NCBI GenBank assembly: GCA_019843655.1
Contig: JACDQD010000007.1
Coordinates: 23,268,365 to 23,332,364 of the forward strand
DNA length: 64,000 nt
Direction of reading: 5' to 3'
DNA from: Lethocerus indicus
Lineage: Eukaryota; Arthropoda; Insecta; Hemiptera; Belostomatidae
Below the pieces are notes generated by a model. The model was not told where the DNA came from and ran no database searches. It worked only from the letters and a program-made list of their open reading frames with translations. Shown piece by piece: positions 24,679-43,500 of the stretch; within the stretch, counting starts at the first letter, position 1; each line of letters begins with the position of its first letter. The position numbers and the translations under genes were made by a program.

Positions 24679-27600
24679 TTAGTTTAAAAGTTCATCAAAC
24701 AGTTCTGTAGTTTCAACTACAACTTCGTTGGTAGGCATTTGCTCCAAGGACATATCATCACTGCTTCTGTTTCCATAATCGACAAACATCACTGACTCAT
24801 CAGCTATGAGGGTATCAGCTGCCTGGAAAAGATCTTCATCAGTGGCACTGAGAGGAAGAGAAGGTACTTTGGGCCGATGAGGAATTCCACTCATTTTACG
24901 AACTGATGATTGTTGAATGTTATGCGAAGTATCCAGATGTTTATGAAAAGCATAGCGGGTGAGGAAACCTCTGCGACAGAGTGCACATCTGTGTGGGTAA
25001 GCCCTAGTGTGGACAGTAAGATGACGCCTCAGTGTTGCTGGAACTGAAAATGTTCTAGGACAGTGTGGACATTGATAAGGCCGTACACGCCAATGTTTTC
25101 GTCTATGAACTGCCAAAAGTGAAGTATCTCTATACATCCTCCCACAAACACTGCAACTGTATGGACAATCATGCATTTTTGAATGCATCCAATATGCAAT
25201 CCGAGAACTGCACTTAGTCCCACAGCGTCCACAGGTATATGTCTTATTAATATGAATTATTCTGTGTTCTTCTAAAGCTGGTCTTCTCATAAATCCCCGG
25301 TTGCATATATCACACAAAAATTTGAACTCACCTGTGTGAGTCTTGCTGTGAGCATCCAAGGAAATTTTATTTCGGAATGTTTTCATGCACAGATTGCATT
25401 CTAACCCTTTGTTATAATAGTGCCTATTTTCATGTCTCTTGAGAGAATATAGATCACTGATGTACTTGCCACATATACGACAGCTCATTTCCCTATGGAA
25501 TGTCTCATTGTGTAGAGTAAATGCCCTCTGTGTCGTAAACTTGATTCGACAAGGCCTACACTGCATTTCATCGCGTTGCTGTATTTGGTGCTTGGCTTGG
25601 TGTGAATCTCTGAATTTCGATGACATAAATGTCCTTTCACAATGTTCACATTTGTACAAGCGGGCTCCATGCATTTCCAAAACATGTTGCTGTATCTCTG
25701 ACTTGTCTAATTCTTGTAGACAGAACTGGCATGCTGTTCTGGCTGTGCCTCTGAAATGACCGGCCAGATGTTTCCCCAAGAGAAATCTAGAATTGCACTT
25801 TTTCTTACAGACATGACACTGGTGGACATTTGCCATTGGTCTTGTTTGAGAAGTGTCAGTTGCCACTGTTTGCTGTTTCTTATCTAAAAACACCCTAGTT
25901 GAATGCCCCGTACACGTGTAGTGCCTCCGCAATAATTTATGGTTCAGAAATGTAATTGAACAAGTAACACAGGTGAGACAATTCAAAGCAGAATGTTCCT
26001 TCAACATTTCTTCATTGGGGAAATTAACATAGCATTTGGTACATTGGGGTAAACTGCTGACACGTACAATCATGTTTTTGACACTGGGACTCTCCGGGGT
26101 CTCAACCTTTACTTCAGTTGTTGGTACAACCGCCTTTATGTCAAATTTCTGTTTCAAAACTTTAAATGTTGTTTCCGTATTACTCACTTTATCCATGATT
26201 TTGTTAAATTCTAAATAGTCAGTATCCACTTCCCATGAATGTCCTGTCACTTGCCAATGGTGTCGAAGTGAATTAGTTGATGGGAATTCTTGGTCACAAG
26301 TTTTACATTTTAATTTGGAAATTGGCGGATAAGTACTTTTTTTTTCTTCTGTCAAAAGGTCACTTTCTATGCTAGAAACGATTTCTATTGCATTAACTAT
26401 TGTACTTTCACTGGAATCCATAGTGACTGCAGTTAGATAATTAGTACCTTGCTGGGTTTCTATACACAAAGGTACACCTGCCGAATAGGCTAATGCTTCT
26501 GATTCTGTACTTCTAGGAATGTTTTCCTGTTCTAAATATTCAACAACCTCAGTTTCCAAGAAACATTGATGAGTTGAAACATTCTTCAAATCAATTTCTT
26601 CAGCACAAGTTGGACATCTGATAAGTGCTGGAACTACCTCATGACAACCTTCTGTCTGATTCTTGTTCGAAGGTTCTTGACTTTGGTTTGGCAACATAAC
26701 AGCATCACTGATGAAGTGTTTTTCATACGAATTCTGTAAAGTAAATACACCTTTTTTTGTACCCGAAGGAGGATTTTGATCACAGTCAATACTCTCAAGG
26801 ATAACTTCATTACACACATAATTTTCATTGTCAGAAATGTTTTGCCCTAACAAACCATTTATAGCAGGTAAGTCTTGTTTTAACTCATCTGAACTGCCGA
26901 TAGCACAATCATTTTTACTACCCAGTAGTTCATTTTCAATCTTTGACTGGGTAAAGTTTGATAAATTACATTCACAGGAGGAGTGTTTCTCTTCTTGAAT
27001 GCTTTTTACTTCTTCTTTGTTAATTAAATTTTCCAAACTTACTCCTGGGTTTCCACTAAAAGGTTCATTTGAATAAGATTCATGTTTAGAATACTTGTGT
27101 GTGTTAGTAGTTTGTTCTTCAATTTGACTTGTTGGTATATCTTGCATCTGATGTTGATTGGATTCACCAAGGGAAGTTGAAGGAAGAGGAGAAACGGGAG
27201 GAGGAGAAGTAGGAAGAGGAGGAGAAACAGGTGGAGGTGAAGATGGAAGAGGTGGGGGGAGGAGGAGGAGAAACAGGAAGAGGTGGGGGAGGAGGAGGAG
27301 AAACAGGAACAGGTGGAGGAGAAACAGGAAGGCATGGATTAGATACAGGCAATGGGGGAGAAGTAGGAGGAAGAGGAGGAGGGGAAGCATTAGGAGGAAG
27401 CGGGGAGGGAAGCATTAGGAGGAAGAGGGGGAGGAGAAGCTATAGGAGGAGAAGAAGCTACAGGAGGAGGAGAGGGAATAGAAGCAGATAGAAGAGGAGA
27501 GGCAGGAGGAAGAGGAGGAATTTGAGATGCGGGTGGAGGAAGAGGAGAGCCAGGAGGAATATGAGCAGAATTAGTTTCATGAAGAGGCTGTGAAGAACTA

Positions 27601-28118
27601 TCAAAAGGTTTTACAGGATGTTGAATCGATTCTTTGGCTCTCTTTCCAATCTTCACAGTCACACATGATTTGCTTCCAAAATCCTCTTTTGTTTTACCCG
27701 TACAATTGTTGCATTTGTAGGAGTCCCCTGTGGTGACCAGTTTGGGAGACACATAGCATTCTTTTTGGCAACTTGAACAAGCGGTTACTTTGATCTTTTC
27801 GCTACAGATATGTTCTTCATTTGCTTTGCTGTTGCTGTTAGATTGAAAACCACAGATTTTGCACTTTAAATGTGCTGGCTTAATGTTTAAATGCATTGAA
27901 ATATGGGCATCGTAGCTGGATTTGTTGCTGAACGGGCTGTCACAAATGTGGCAAAGAAACTTGGGAGGATGTTTCTGTAACATGTGGCTCAACATACTAC
28001 ATTCATTTGAATAGGAATAACCACAAAAACGGCACAAGTATTTTTTTTTGGGTTTCTGCTTGGTTTTCTGAGCTTTCTTACTATTCTTTCTCCCAGGAGG
28101 ACGCCCCCTCATTCTTCT
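24679..28118 (-). CDS. Zinc-finger gene, large terminal exon
   Basis: Acceptor TTTTCTACAG; begins RRMRGRPPGRK (AT-hook-like). N-terminal fingers (CRFCG..H..H, CHICD..H..H) read in one frame until a stop at 27390. The C-terminal part reads in a second frame through to the stop at 24679-24681. An intermediate proline-rich piece reads in the third frame (27415 to about 27260). The ATG at 27390 that opens the longest downstream frame lies in repeat DNA and encodes an implausible leucine run, so I do not take it as a real start. Confidence 0.8.
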
Positions 28119-28613
28119 CTGTAGAAAAAAAATTAGATAATAAGGATCTATGAACACATTATGACAAAAAAAAATTAATGTAATTCAAATTTAGATAACA
28201 GAATTCTCACCTGAGTACTGTTACCTGGAACTGGTGTCACTGGTGGTACAGCTGGTTTAACATCCTCCTGAAAATTAAAGTTAAAAACAAGTGTTAGATA
28301 CCTCTTAATAGTTAAGATCCTGTTTTAATTTAACAAATGATGGTATGGAACAGACAGGTTGAAATTGATTTTTAAAATTACTATCTTAAATATTTTAATG
28401 AGCAAATTAACTGAAAATAGATCAAATTCAAGCATATTCACACCCATAAATTTTAAATTATCAGTGCTTTGTAACAAATTTATGAAAATTGTATTAATTT
28501 ATATGTAACTACAAAAGGAATATACCACTTGAGTGACTTCAAGTTGTTTTTCCAATTCCTCTTCTTTCTTCTCATCTAAAAAAGTATGTTTAAATAATTA
28601 TTATATTATTAAT

Positions 28614-28663
<50 letters not shown>

Positions 28664-29483
28664 CATGTAACATATAACTGTAAAATGATGTGATGAAAAA
28701 AGATGTTAACCTAAAAAAATATTATTTCTAAACATTACTTATCTAAACAGCATTATATTAGGTTCATACTAATAAGAGAAAATTGTGCAAGAGGCCCTAG
28801 TGGTATTTTAATTGTTTTAATATCTTTTATTGTCTTAATATTTTTTCAAAATATAAACAAACATAAATGGAAAGCCATCAAATAAACAGATAGTAAGGGA
28901 GAACATACGTGAGCACTTTTATGCAATAAACTGTAAAAATCATGTCTTATTTAGCCTTTATTGAAGCTAATTGCTGTACTTTTAGGTATAGTTAATATTC
29001 TGCTGCTAATTGTACATGTCCAATAGATACAAACGAACGTATACTGAAAAGATTAACCTTCCTGCATTAACCTTATTCTTCTAATTGTATTTCAAGCATA
29101 GGTTTATAAACAAAATAATGTTCTATACCTTTATTCTGCAGGCTGAAAGCATCTCTGGAAATTTCAACTTCATGCTTGTACTTGGCCAATATAGTACTTA
29201 TAATATGATCTTTCAATATCTCGATTTTGTGTTCGTATCGGTCAACCCGATTGATATACACCGCACAATCCCAGCATATCGTGTCATGGGGAGACACTAA
29301 GAGAGTGAATTTATCACTGAGGATTTCTTGCAGTTTTTCACCCAGGCATATGCTTGAAATTGTAGTCTCACAAACGAGGAGGGGCAGACCTTTTTCAAAG
29401 GATTTGTAATCACAAATAAAGCAGCTGTACTCTTTTTCATTTTGTGTATCACATTTGGTGTTGCTAGTGCTGTTGAAACCCAT
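24679..29483 (-). CDS. ZAD-domain C2H2 zinc-finger protein, 4 coding exons, frame broken in the middle
   Basis: A predicted nuclear DNA-binding protein of about 1300 residues. Coding exons on the minus strand are 29483-29129, 28575-28526, 28267-28211 and 28118-24679; phases agree at each junction (1, 0, 0). Exon 1 encodes a ZAD with zinc-ligand pairs C21/C24 and C70/C73; in this family it mediates dimerisation. Exon 4 starts with an AT-hook-like RGRPPGRK, then two or three N-terminal C2H2 fingers, a proline/serine-rich tract, an acidic linker, and at least 11 consecutive C2H2 fingers (about 25825-24930) preceded by several irregular ones. The proline tract contains two +1 frame shifts, each inside a tandem repeat (near 27382-27425 and 27254-27289). 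Assembly indels or a true lesion could explain them; no good intron signals span them. The target genes are unknown, and I do not recognise a specific ortholog. Confidence 0.85.
27241..27440. repeat. GA/CT-rich imperfect tandem repeats in coding exon
   Basis: Repeats of 25-31 bp encode the proline/serine tract. One 19-bp direct repeat lies at 27382-27400 and 27407-27425 (offset 25, not a multiple of 3). A second pair differs only by G6 (27254-27259) versus G5 (27285-27289). Both differences shift the frame. Confidence 0.85.
28211..28267 (-). CDS. Zinc-finger gene, coding exon 3
   Basis: A 57-nt (19-codon) exon with acceptor TTTTCAG and strong donor CAG|GTGAGA. It encodes a short proline/valine-rich linker. 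It is phase 0 on both sides, so skipping it would keep the frame. Confidence 0.75.
28526..28575 (-). CDS. Zinc-finger gene, coding exon 2
   Basis: A 50-nt exon with acceptor TTTTTTAG and donor GTG|GTATAT. Joined to exon 1 it reads DEKKEEELEKQLEVTQV, a charged, coiled-coil-like linker. The frame is kept on both sides. Confidence 0.75.
28619..28662. repeat. (TA)n microsatellite in zinc-finger intron 1
   Basis: An uninterrupted TA tract of about 44 bp inside the first coding intron (28576-29128). Confidence 0.97.
29129..29483 (-). CDS. Zinc-finger gene, coding exon 1 (ZAD)
   Basis: Starts at ATG 29483 and ends at donor AAAG|GTATAG in phase 1. It encodes 118 residues with the four ZAD cysteines C21, C24, C70 and C73, a CWDC motif, then a helical charged stretch. 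Reading past the donor reaches a stop within 20 codons. A 5' UTR acceptor (TTTTCAG) lies just upstream at 29532. Confidence 0.9.
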
Positions 29484-29531
29484 ATTAAACGATCATTTGA
29501 GCAATTATACTACAAATCTTCACTGGCCAAC
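29484..29531 (-). other. 5' UTR segment of zinc-finger gene
   Basis: 48 nt between a TTTTCAG acceptor and the start codon. It includes a tiny upstream frame (ATG ATC GTT TAA) ending 3 nt before the main ATG. Confidence 0.5.
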
Positions 29532-30461
29532 CTGAAAAGAGGAAAAGGTTTGTGATATTTTCCAATGTTTAATTTCATTGTATCATTTTATCCCATTCCA
29601 TATTCTGTGGTTGCATTATTATTTTTCTTATGAAGGAAATTTTATTGAAATCTTCACAGTTAAAATATTGATGAACATTTTATGTAAGCAGGTGAATAAT
29701 GTCACACTAATTCCCTTAATATGAATTTATTATTTTTATTATCATGTTGGTCAATATTCAGAGCCTTATCATAAAACCACAAAAGCATTAGGCATTATTA
29801 TTAAGAGGGATGATTTATTAAAATAAGTTGAATGAGTTTTTAAAATGTAAATAACCTAAAATAAGTAAATATTTATAACTTTATTACACCAGATTTTCTT
29901 ATGGTAAATAATGACTAAATTAATACACAATTTAAGGCTGAGTTTTCTTAACATTACGTTAAACAGTTCCATTATTTAACACTGACATTTCCTTGTGGTG
30001 GACAATTACCATGATAAAATCGGTCATAAACACATGAAAATTAACAACGGTTTCAAATATTCCACTTGTAATTAAATGTCACTCGTAAAATGTGAAAACA
30101 TAATTACACACAATTAGAATCAAGGCACCTCATCACTTGGAAATTAGAGAAATGTAGATGTTTCAGGTTATACAGTGAGGTTATACAGAAACTAGAAAGA
30201 TACAAGTAGTACAAATTAAAGAGCAAGGAAATTACAGTTTGTTGCTTAAAACTTAAAGAAAAAATTATGAGGCATTAACGGACACACAAATTCACGTGTT
30301 GTATTAACGTTTGTAAAACTTTTACTTGAATTTTCACCACAAAATGACCATAAGCTATACGACGGACGGGTATGCAACATCAAAACAAAACCGGCTTACT
30401 CGATACTACAATAAAATCAAGTTCTGACCTCCCTGACGAAGGGCATTTTCGCTGAACTTAC

Positions 30462-30560
30462 ACCTACTTCACTCGTCCCTTTGTTGCTACTGAGCAGAAT
30501 ACAAACGGTGACAAACGGAGGTTATTACAGCCGACATAATTACCGAGCGTTAAGTCACAA
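30462..30560 (-). promoter_or_regulatory. Candidate first exon/promoter of zinc-finger gene
   Basis: A consensus donor GTAAGT on the minus strand starts at 30461, just below a locally CpG-richer segment (about 30340-30560) in otherwise CpG-poor DNA. Splicing to the acceptor at 29532 would give a non-coding leader. This is inference; no transcript evidence is available. Confidence 0.3.
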
Positions 30561-31907
30561 TACAAATTAGATAAGAAACGCCAACATATATATTAGGTAA
30601 CACCATTAGAAAAATAAATCTGAGAATATATTTAATCGATTTCTTTTCAACATAACGAATGCGATTTGGACCGATAGATTTATTTTTGTACTCGATAATC
30701 ATATCGAAATAATGATTTGAAATGTTCATGTAGAGTTTGGACGAGGAACCTCATATTGTTGTTGAATCTCGTTTTATTTCTAGTTTATCTCACATTATTT
30801 TTGTTCCCAGATTGCAATCATTTGGAACCAAAGTGCATCCCTTTTAACGTATTATATTATTAAGGTATGCCAAGTTAATGTAAGTTTCTTTAATTTCACT
30901 GAGGTATGACATAATGAAATTTACAGATATTTTAGTTGCACTGAAACCTCCGCAAACTGATTTCATTTATGTAAATGTATATGGCCCAGTTTGTTATCAT
31001 GAAAATTATGTAATAATGGTTGGGCCTAAGACAAGAAATGTAATGAAGTTCCATTAATTAAATATGATTCCGCCAAAATTGGTCTTTTTCAGTAAAATGA
31101 TTGGCTAGAGTTGAGTTTAGTACTTACAGCTTAGAAAGGAAAGGCCATATTCATAATCAATTAGTCTGAACTATGATTTTAATTGAATCATTTTCAATAA
31201 AACATTTCATTCTAGTAAAAATGTTATAAAATCTTGAATTTGTTTGATATATAAATTTCAATTGGGCATTGCAATAGCTGTTCTCTAGTGTAATACTAAT
31301 TGTTATAAATATTAAAATGTTAATTAAAATTTAATCATTTATTTTCCACTTGTATTCAATAATACATCTAATAGGTTGCAGTATTTATATTGGAAAGAAT
31401 GCATGTCTAAAATGTTCAGGAACAACCCTTCTCTGGACCAACTATGCTTTTGTTCCAATGTTATCTTCATTTTCATTGAAATGAATTATATATTATTGAA
31501 GAATATTCAAGTTTCATGATATGAGGAATTCTAATAACAAATATCTGCTAATACGTATACAAACAAGCCCCTGATGTAAGGAAACATTGTGTACAGACAA
31601 TACTATTTCTTATCATGAGTAACTTATGAGGACATATAGGACACCTTTTTTTCTCATTAAAATATGTATGGTATAAATATTAAAAGATCAATATACAAAA
31701 GTAAATTTCAGGTTTTCTCTAAAGTTTCAAGGAAATATGATACACAAGGGAACATGATAGTATAAAATTATATTGAAAAATATTTTACTCATATATAAGA
31801 TGCAGATTATTAATTATTAAATGATGATGAGGTTTATTATATCAATTCTTACTGCCTTTCCATTTTTACCAATAAAATATAAATTGAAAGTACACATGCC
31901 TTTATAT
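30561..31907. other. AT-rich intergenic DNA between zinc-finger gene and Aurora A
   Basis: No open frame of note and no recognisable element. It separates the 5' side of the zinc-finger gene from the 3' side of Aurora A. Confidence 0.5.
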
Positions 31908-31913
31908 TTTATT
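31908..31913 (-). other. Candidate poly(A) signal, Aurora A
   Basis: AATAAA on the minus strand about 370 nt past the stop codon. I saw no closer canonical hexamer. The choice is tentative. Confidence 0.3.
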
Positions 31914-32277
31914 ACTGAACTATATTTCATTGAGTTGGCTGCATAGTTTCCACCCTAAATATGTTTATTCAGTAACTTTGTAGTCAATAATATATAGTGT
32001 TCATATTGTAAAAAAATATTAAAATAAAATATTAATAACATATATAGTGCACATAATAGTATTTAGTTAATAATATAGGTACAATCATCTCAACAAACTA
32101 TTCTCAATACATGTAAACATGAAATAATTATAATAATACAATAACATAATTACAAAAAATGTTCTTTTTTTTCAGAAACCGTCAAACAACAACGCAACTA
32201 TAGCAAGGTTTCACATTTTGCTATATTTAACATTAAAATGATTTGAATTGTTATTTGTTTTCATTAATTTTTGTCAA

Positions 32278-38200
<5,923 letters not shown>

Positions 38201-38464
38201 ACTAAAAAATAGATAATGAAAATATTAGACAATAAGATTCCTGATATTTCGTCTGAATATTTCATCAAGTGTGTAGTAACGACATGAAAAAGCCGATTTC
38301 ATAATGCAATAATTACAATATTAGGTTTAACAAAGAGTGGTTGAAATACTAATTTCAAAAAATTATAAATAAGGTTATATTGTATAAAATGTCACTAGAA
38401 AACTTCTCTTCTCTATAATCGTCTAATCAAATAATAAAGAAGCAGTTTCAAAGTAAATATTTAC

Positions 38465-38690
38465 CTTTATTACAAAAAAAAGAAATTATTAAACAATTTA
38501 AAACTATAACAATAATAACATGCGGTTCCCCCAACGCGAACTTCAGCTCTTCCCCAGTTTGAACTTGTTAACGACAAGAATGAACGGTAAGAAAGCAGCG
38601 CGGTTGTCTGGCATCCGACAATTGCCAACCCCTGTCTAAACATTTTTGTATAAATATTTTTCATATAATAGTTTGTGTTCAAATATTGTT
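38465..38690 (-). other. Candidate 5' UTR exon of Aurora A
   Basis: The minus-strand donor AAAG|GTAAAT at 38465 pairs with the acceptor at 38202. The DNA above it (about 38520-38640) is locally richer in GC and CpG, as a first exon might be. The 5' end is an estimate. Confidence 0.45.
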
Positions 38691-39756
38691 CATGTTTGGG
38701 GAATGTAAAGAAACAATATCGCTATTTAAATTAATTTCTGAATATTTGAATTTTAATAACATCAATTATATTTAAATAAAATATCTCGTTCAAACAAATT
38801 GAGCATTAACTGAGGCGAATGATGTTTCATGTAATAACAGAAAATGTAAAAATAAAAAGAAATTTCTTTTTTCTTTTTAAATTGTGATTGAAATTATGTT
38901 TCAGTTAAATCGTTTAAGTTCTGTGTTTGACATTGGTTCATTAAGGAACCCAGAATAATCATTTTACTATTTATTTTGTTAACCACATTCATTTTTGTGG
39001 GTATAATTTAATTATCGTTAGTTTAATTGTAATTGTTTAAAAAATGTTGCTATTACAATTACGAATTGTTATTAATAAACCAATACATTAATAATATTAA
39101 CAAATCCTACTTAAACAGATAAACATCGAACAATTGTGATTTGAATATACTCATAGTTTGATTTTCATGATACAATGGGCAATGCTGGGTGTAACCGATA
39201 TTTATTTAGACATACTGTGCTGTTCATTAAGACTCCGATGCTCAAAAATTATATTACTCAACATTCTATTAACATTGTAAAATAATAATATTGTCTCTCT
39301 ATCCTTTAGAAAATATTTAGCTGGTCGTTAATAGACTAATTGGACGGTTAAGTAATTAATTGAGCTTGCTCAGTAGAAATAATATACATTTTATATACTG
39401 GAATAACGAGTGACGTAGTGGTTATTGTAACGTAGGTCTGAAGCATCGCTCAAACACCTTTAGATGGCATTGGACAGTAAAATGGTGCAAGGTATTTTCG
39501 TGTGAAATTATCTTACGTATATTTCGTCGCACTTTAATTGTGTTTCAAGTTTTGAGTTGGTTTCCCCATTTTGTACTATGATCGTACGTTTGATTCGTGC
39601 CGATTCAACGTACTACTTCAATTTGTTTTAGGAAATCTATCCTAATTTGCTCTATGTTCTTTGAGGTACACACGTCCTTTAGCTTCTCTTAAATACCGTA
39701 ATATTCCAGAAAATTGATTCAAAGCCGGCAGTGTCCTGAGCTTACGACGTTTTAAG
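38691..39756. promoter_or_regulatory. Head-to-head intergenic region, Aurora A / BAG6, with BAG6 leader
   Basis: It lies between the putative first exons of the two divergent genes. A CRE-like GTGACGTA occurs near 39411, and a GATGGCATTGG element (YY1-like plus inverted CCAAT) near 39462. CpG content rises at about 39400-39760. The plus-strand donor TTTAAG|GTGAGT at 39756 ends the BAG6 non-coding first exon. Transcription starts are not resolved. Confidence 0.4.
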
Positions 39757-40479
39757 GTGAGTTTCAATTTTTTAATAGAAGTAAGTAATTAAATCACTGC
39801 AGGATAGATAAATAAGTCCGTAACTAGAAACATTTGCCTACTCATTTTGGGAATCATCTTGACACTTGAAAAATCAAGTGCACGGGAAATAAATTTTTTT
39901 GAGTCTTAGAATATCATTGAAAACTTAATCTATATTATTCCTTGTTGACTTAAACCACGGTGCTATAAATTCTTACTTGATCTGTAGACTCTGAAGTTAT
40001 TGAAATAAGTAATTTCATATAATTACACCAATTTGATATTTTACCATCAATACAGTATAGTTATAACAAATTAATGGTAGAGAATTTTTATATTATCCTT
40101 GTTTGCAGTATATTAATTGTATTTTTCCTTATTAATATGTTAATACATTCTTGTAGTTCTAATGTAAAGCCAATTGTCAATTAAATGTTAATTTAAAAAT
40201 ATTCTAGTTATGAGGTCCTTAACACTTGTTCTTACAGCTGATGTACTTTTGTCAGACCATGTAAAGCAGGAAATATTGTATATTCTTTTGCAGAGAAACT
40301 TAAAATAAGTTTGTTGTTTCATTGCAATAGCTGATTATTAACCATTTTTATTTATAAGGTTTTTATTTACCATTATTATTTATAAGGTTCATAGTAGTCA
40401 GTTCATTTTCTGATCAATGTATCAATGAAAAAGGTTCCTCTTATAATTTCGATTCTACTTTCAGGTGAAAACAATAACA

Positions 40480-40542
40480 ATGATTGATATAACAATTAAA
40501 ACCTTGGACTCCCAGAATCATTCATTTTCAGTGGGTGATGAG
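40480..40542 (+). CDS. BAG6 coding exon 1
   Basis: ATG 40480, 15 nt after acceptor TACTTTCAG. Encodes [21 protein letters not shown], the start of the UBL. The context AACAATG is good. Donor GAG|GTAAAT, phase 0. Confidence 0.93.
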
Positions 40543-43500
40543 GTAAATATAACTCAACAACCTTATTTTTTTATAACTTTTAAATAATGAGTGAAGTACA
40601 TAACAGGTCATAGGATATCTCCTTGCACTATATAAAAGAAGAAAAACAAATAATAATGAATGTAATGATTATGAGCTCATGAATTGGTTTTTGGTTTGAT
40701 TTAGCTCACTGTTAAACAATTGAAAGAACACATTGCTGAACCTGTGAATGTTCCGGTAGAATCACAACGATTGATCTATTGTGGAAGGGTTTTGCTCGAT
40801 GATAAGAAACTTTCAGAGTATGGTAAGTTCATATTCACATTATTAATTTATACAAACATCATCCCTGTATCCATTAATTAAACTTAAATTCTTAAAAATT
40901 TGATCTGAATTATGATATGTTGAAAAAAGGAGCACGAAGAAAGAAAGAGTAATTCCATTGTCCTGAAATTCTGGAGTTGTAGAAAAATAAACTATATGTT
41001 ATAATATTGTAATGTGAGAGGCCAATTACTCATCCTTCATGCTGTAAATATGATAACTTTAAATCATACAATATGACAAACTCATTTTACTTTCATCATT
41101 GGAAGTTAAATTGTACTAAAGTATTTTTTTTATTTCTATTATTTATAAATCCCATTTTTTTAAACCAGTACATGTTAATCTGTTGAGCCCACTATCGAAG
41201 AATATTTCCTGCCAGTTTTCAGTTATATATTCTGGTAATGCCCATCATATTTGATATGGCATTTTAATTTTTAACTTGTTTTATCTTATTGTAGGACATT
41301 TTATATTATGAAAGATATATATTTAAAGAAATTTGAAACAACCATTAGTTACTGTTATGTTTTTGTTTGTCTCTTATTTGAAATTAATTTGTTCAAAAAA
41401 TGTGTAATAATTTTAATGTTTAATGCGGTTTTAATGTTTAAATCCACATTCAAATTTAATTAAGAAGTGTGTGTAATTCAGTGGGAATTGGGCCTAAATT
41501 TCCATCCATATGAGGATGCTTATGTGCATTAGGCACATTTGTCATTTATTGGTTTGAAGATGGAACAATAAATATATGTTATAGGTTTCATTTTCAATCC
41601 TTGTTGTGTAGTAGATCAACATTATGTAGGAGAGGTTGATATTGGAGAAGGAGAAGAATTATTATTGTAAATTAAAGATCTTGTAAATTAATGTGGCTGT
41701 CACAAAGTTTATAAACAGTTCAATGAAATACATACATCCTAAAATAATACTGCCATGATGCTTAATGCTTTAAATCTACTGGCTTGTAATTTCTTGACTT
41801 GGTGGCTCTGAGGGGAGGGGAATTTAGTTAAGATTTGGTTGATAATCACTACAGGTGTAAAATAGTTTTATTTAGAAATGTTCTTCACTGATTTGTTGTT
41901 ATTTCAGATGTGAATGGCAAAGTTATTCACCTCGTTCAGAGAGCTCCTCCTTCAAGTGGGAGTGGCTCTGGTAACAATGGTGGTGAAGGGCGCAACTTGA
42001 CAGGAGGAAATGGCGGGGTTAGTGGTGGTGGCCAGTCGAGGAGGCCGTGGCGAGGTGTTCTCAACCCAGGTGGAGCTCGTCTAGATGCCACTGGACCTGG
42101 AAATGCCATGTATCTGGGTGCAATGGCATTCCCAGCCGACCTCATGGATGCCCAGGGTATAATATTTATCACTTCAAAAATTTATAATAGTGTTACTGAA
42201 TACTCATCGGAGATTTAATATTTGTAAATAAAATAATTCTTTTATTTGCTTGCCGAAGCACTAAAAGTGATGTAATTAATCGGGTTTAAGTGTATATATA
42301 TGTAATAAATTAGGTGTATATGATAATTAGATTTAAACTATTTATTGAATCGTTAAGAGTTCTATGCTGTTCTAGTATACCAACAATAAAAGGGTTAAAT
42401 ATTAACCAAAAGAAAACATGCTGCTTATGTACTCATAAACTAATGTAGATTTCCTGCTGCTATTAACTGAAATAATTCTGAGAAAAAAATATGAAGTTGG
42501 ATTAAATGTTAGTTTTTGATAAGTAAAAAAAGGAAGAATGCACTCTAAGTTGTAATGGATGTACAGTGTGGGTTGTTCACACATGATGATGATGCTTATC
42601 AAATGTGTAAGGGTTTGAATTATTCTTTATTTGTTATAATTTAATATTTTATGTGTTGAAATTGAATTTGTTTTTAATATCATTGTTCATCATGCAACTA
42701 GTGGAAGCTAACGGTTTTGTTAAACTTAAACTATTTTTAAATTGCTGAAAGTTTAATAAAGCATAACACAATCAAAATTCTGTGTTGATGTTATTTCATT
42801 GTTTCATATTGGATAGTAATTATTAATTATTAATTATTAATTAATTTTCATCATGTATCAGGAATAACAATGCCTCAGCCTCGTCATGGACTGTCACAGA
42901 GCCGTCTATCTGTTGCCCGGACAATGATCCGTCGGGCTCGATATACATTACAAAATTTAGAGAATCCTACACACCAAGAATCCCCTGCTGAAGTTAATGC
43001 AAATAATGTGTAAGTGACTTATGTTTTGTTAACTCACTACTATTTTAAAATAAGAGTTGTATACATTGTCTTGGCCTCATGTAATGTTAATCTGCTTACT
43101 TCTTCTGGCTTAAGCAAGTGTTAAACAGCTATATTAGAAGTCATATATTTTGGTTATGTTTCTCCTTAGAACTAATAATAAAAATAAATGTATAGACAAA
43201 TAACTTCTTTGTGGACGAGAGAACTTACAACTTTGTTCTTGGAACATGGACTTGAGCAGAAAGTATTTATTTGTTGTACAAGAACAAATTATATATATGT
43301 AAGTTATTTTAAATTGATTTTTCCAGAGAGGAACAGCTTTCTGGAAGTATAGCTTTGGCTGCTCAGGCAGCAACTGCTGCTGCATTTGCTGCAGCTGTGT
43401 CTGCTGCAAATGCTGTTGTACAGACAGCTCCTAATACTGTAGCAACTGTTGAAGGTAACATTTGTATTTAATTATATAAAATCCTACCTTTTTGATTGTT

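Noticed and set aside
27158..27491. Gly/Arg-rich open frames on the plus strand
   Set aside because: They are antisense readings of the proline-rich repeat in the zinc-finger exon.
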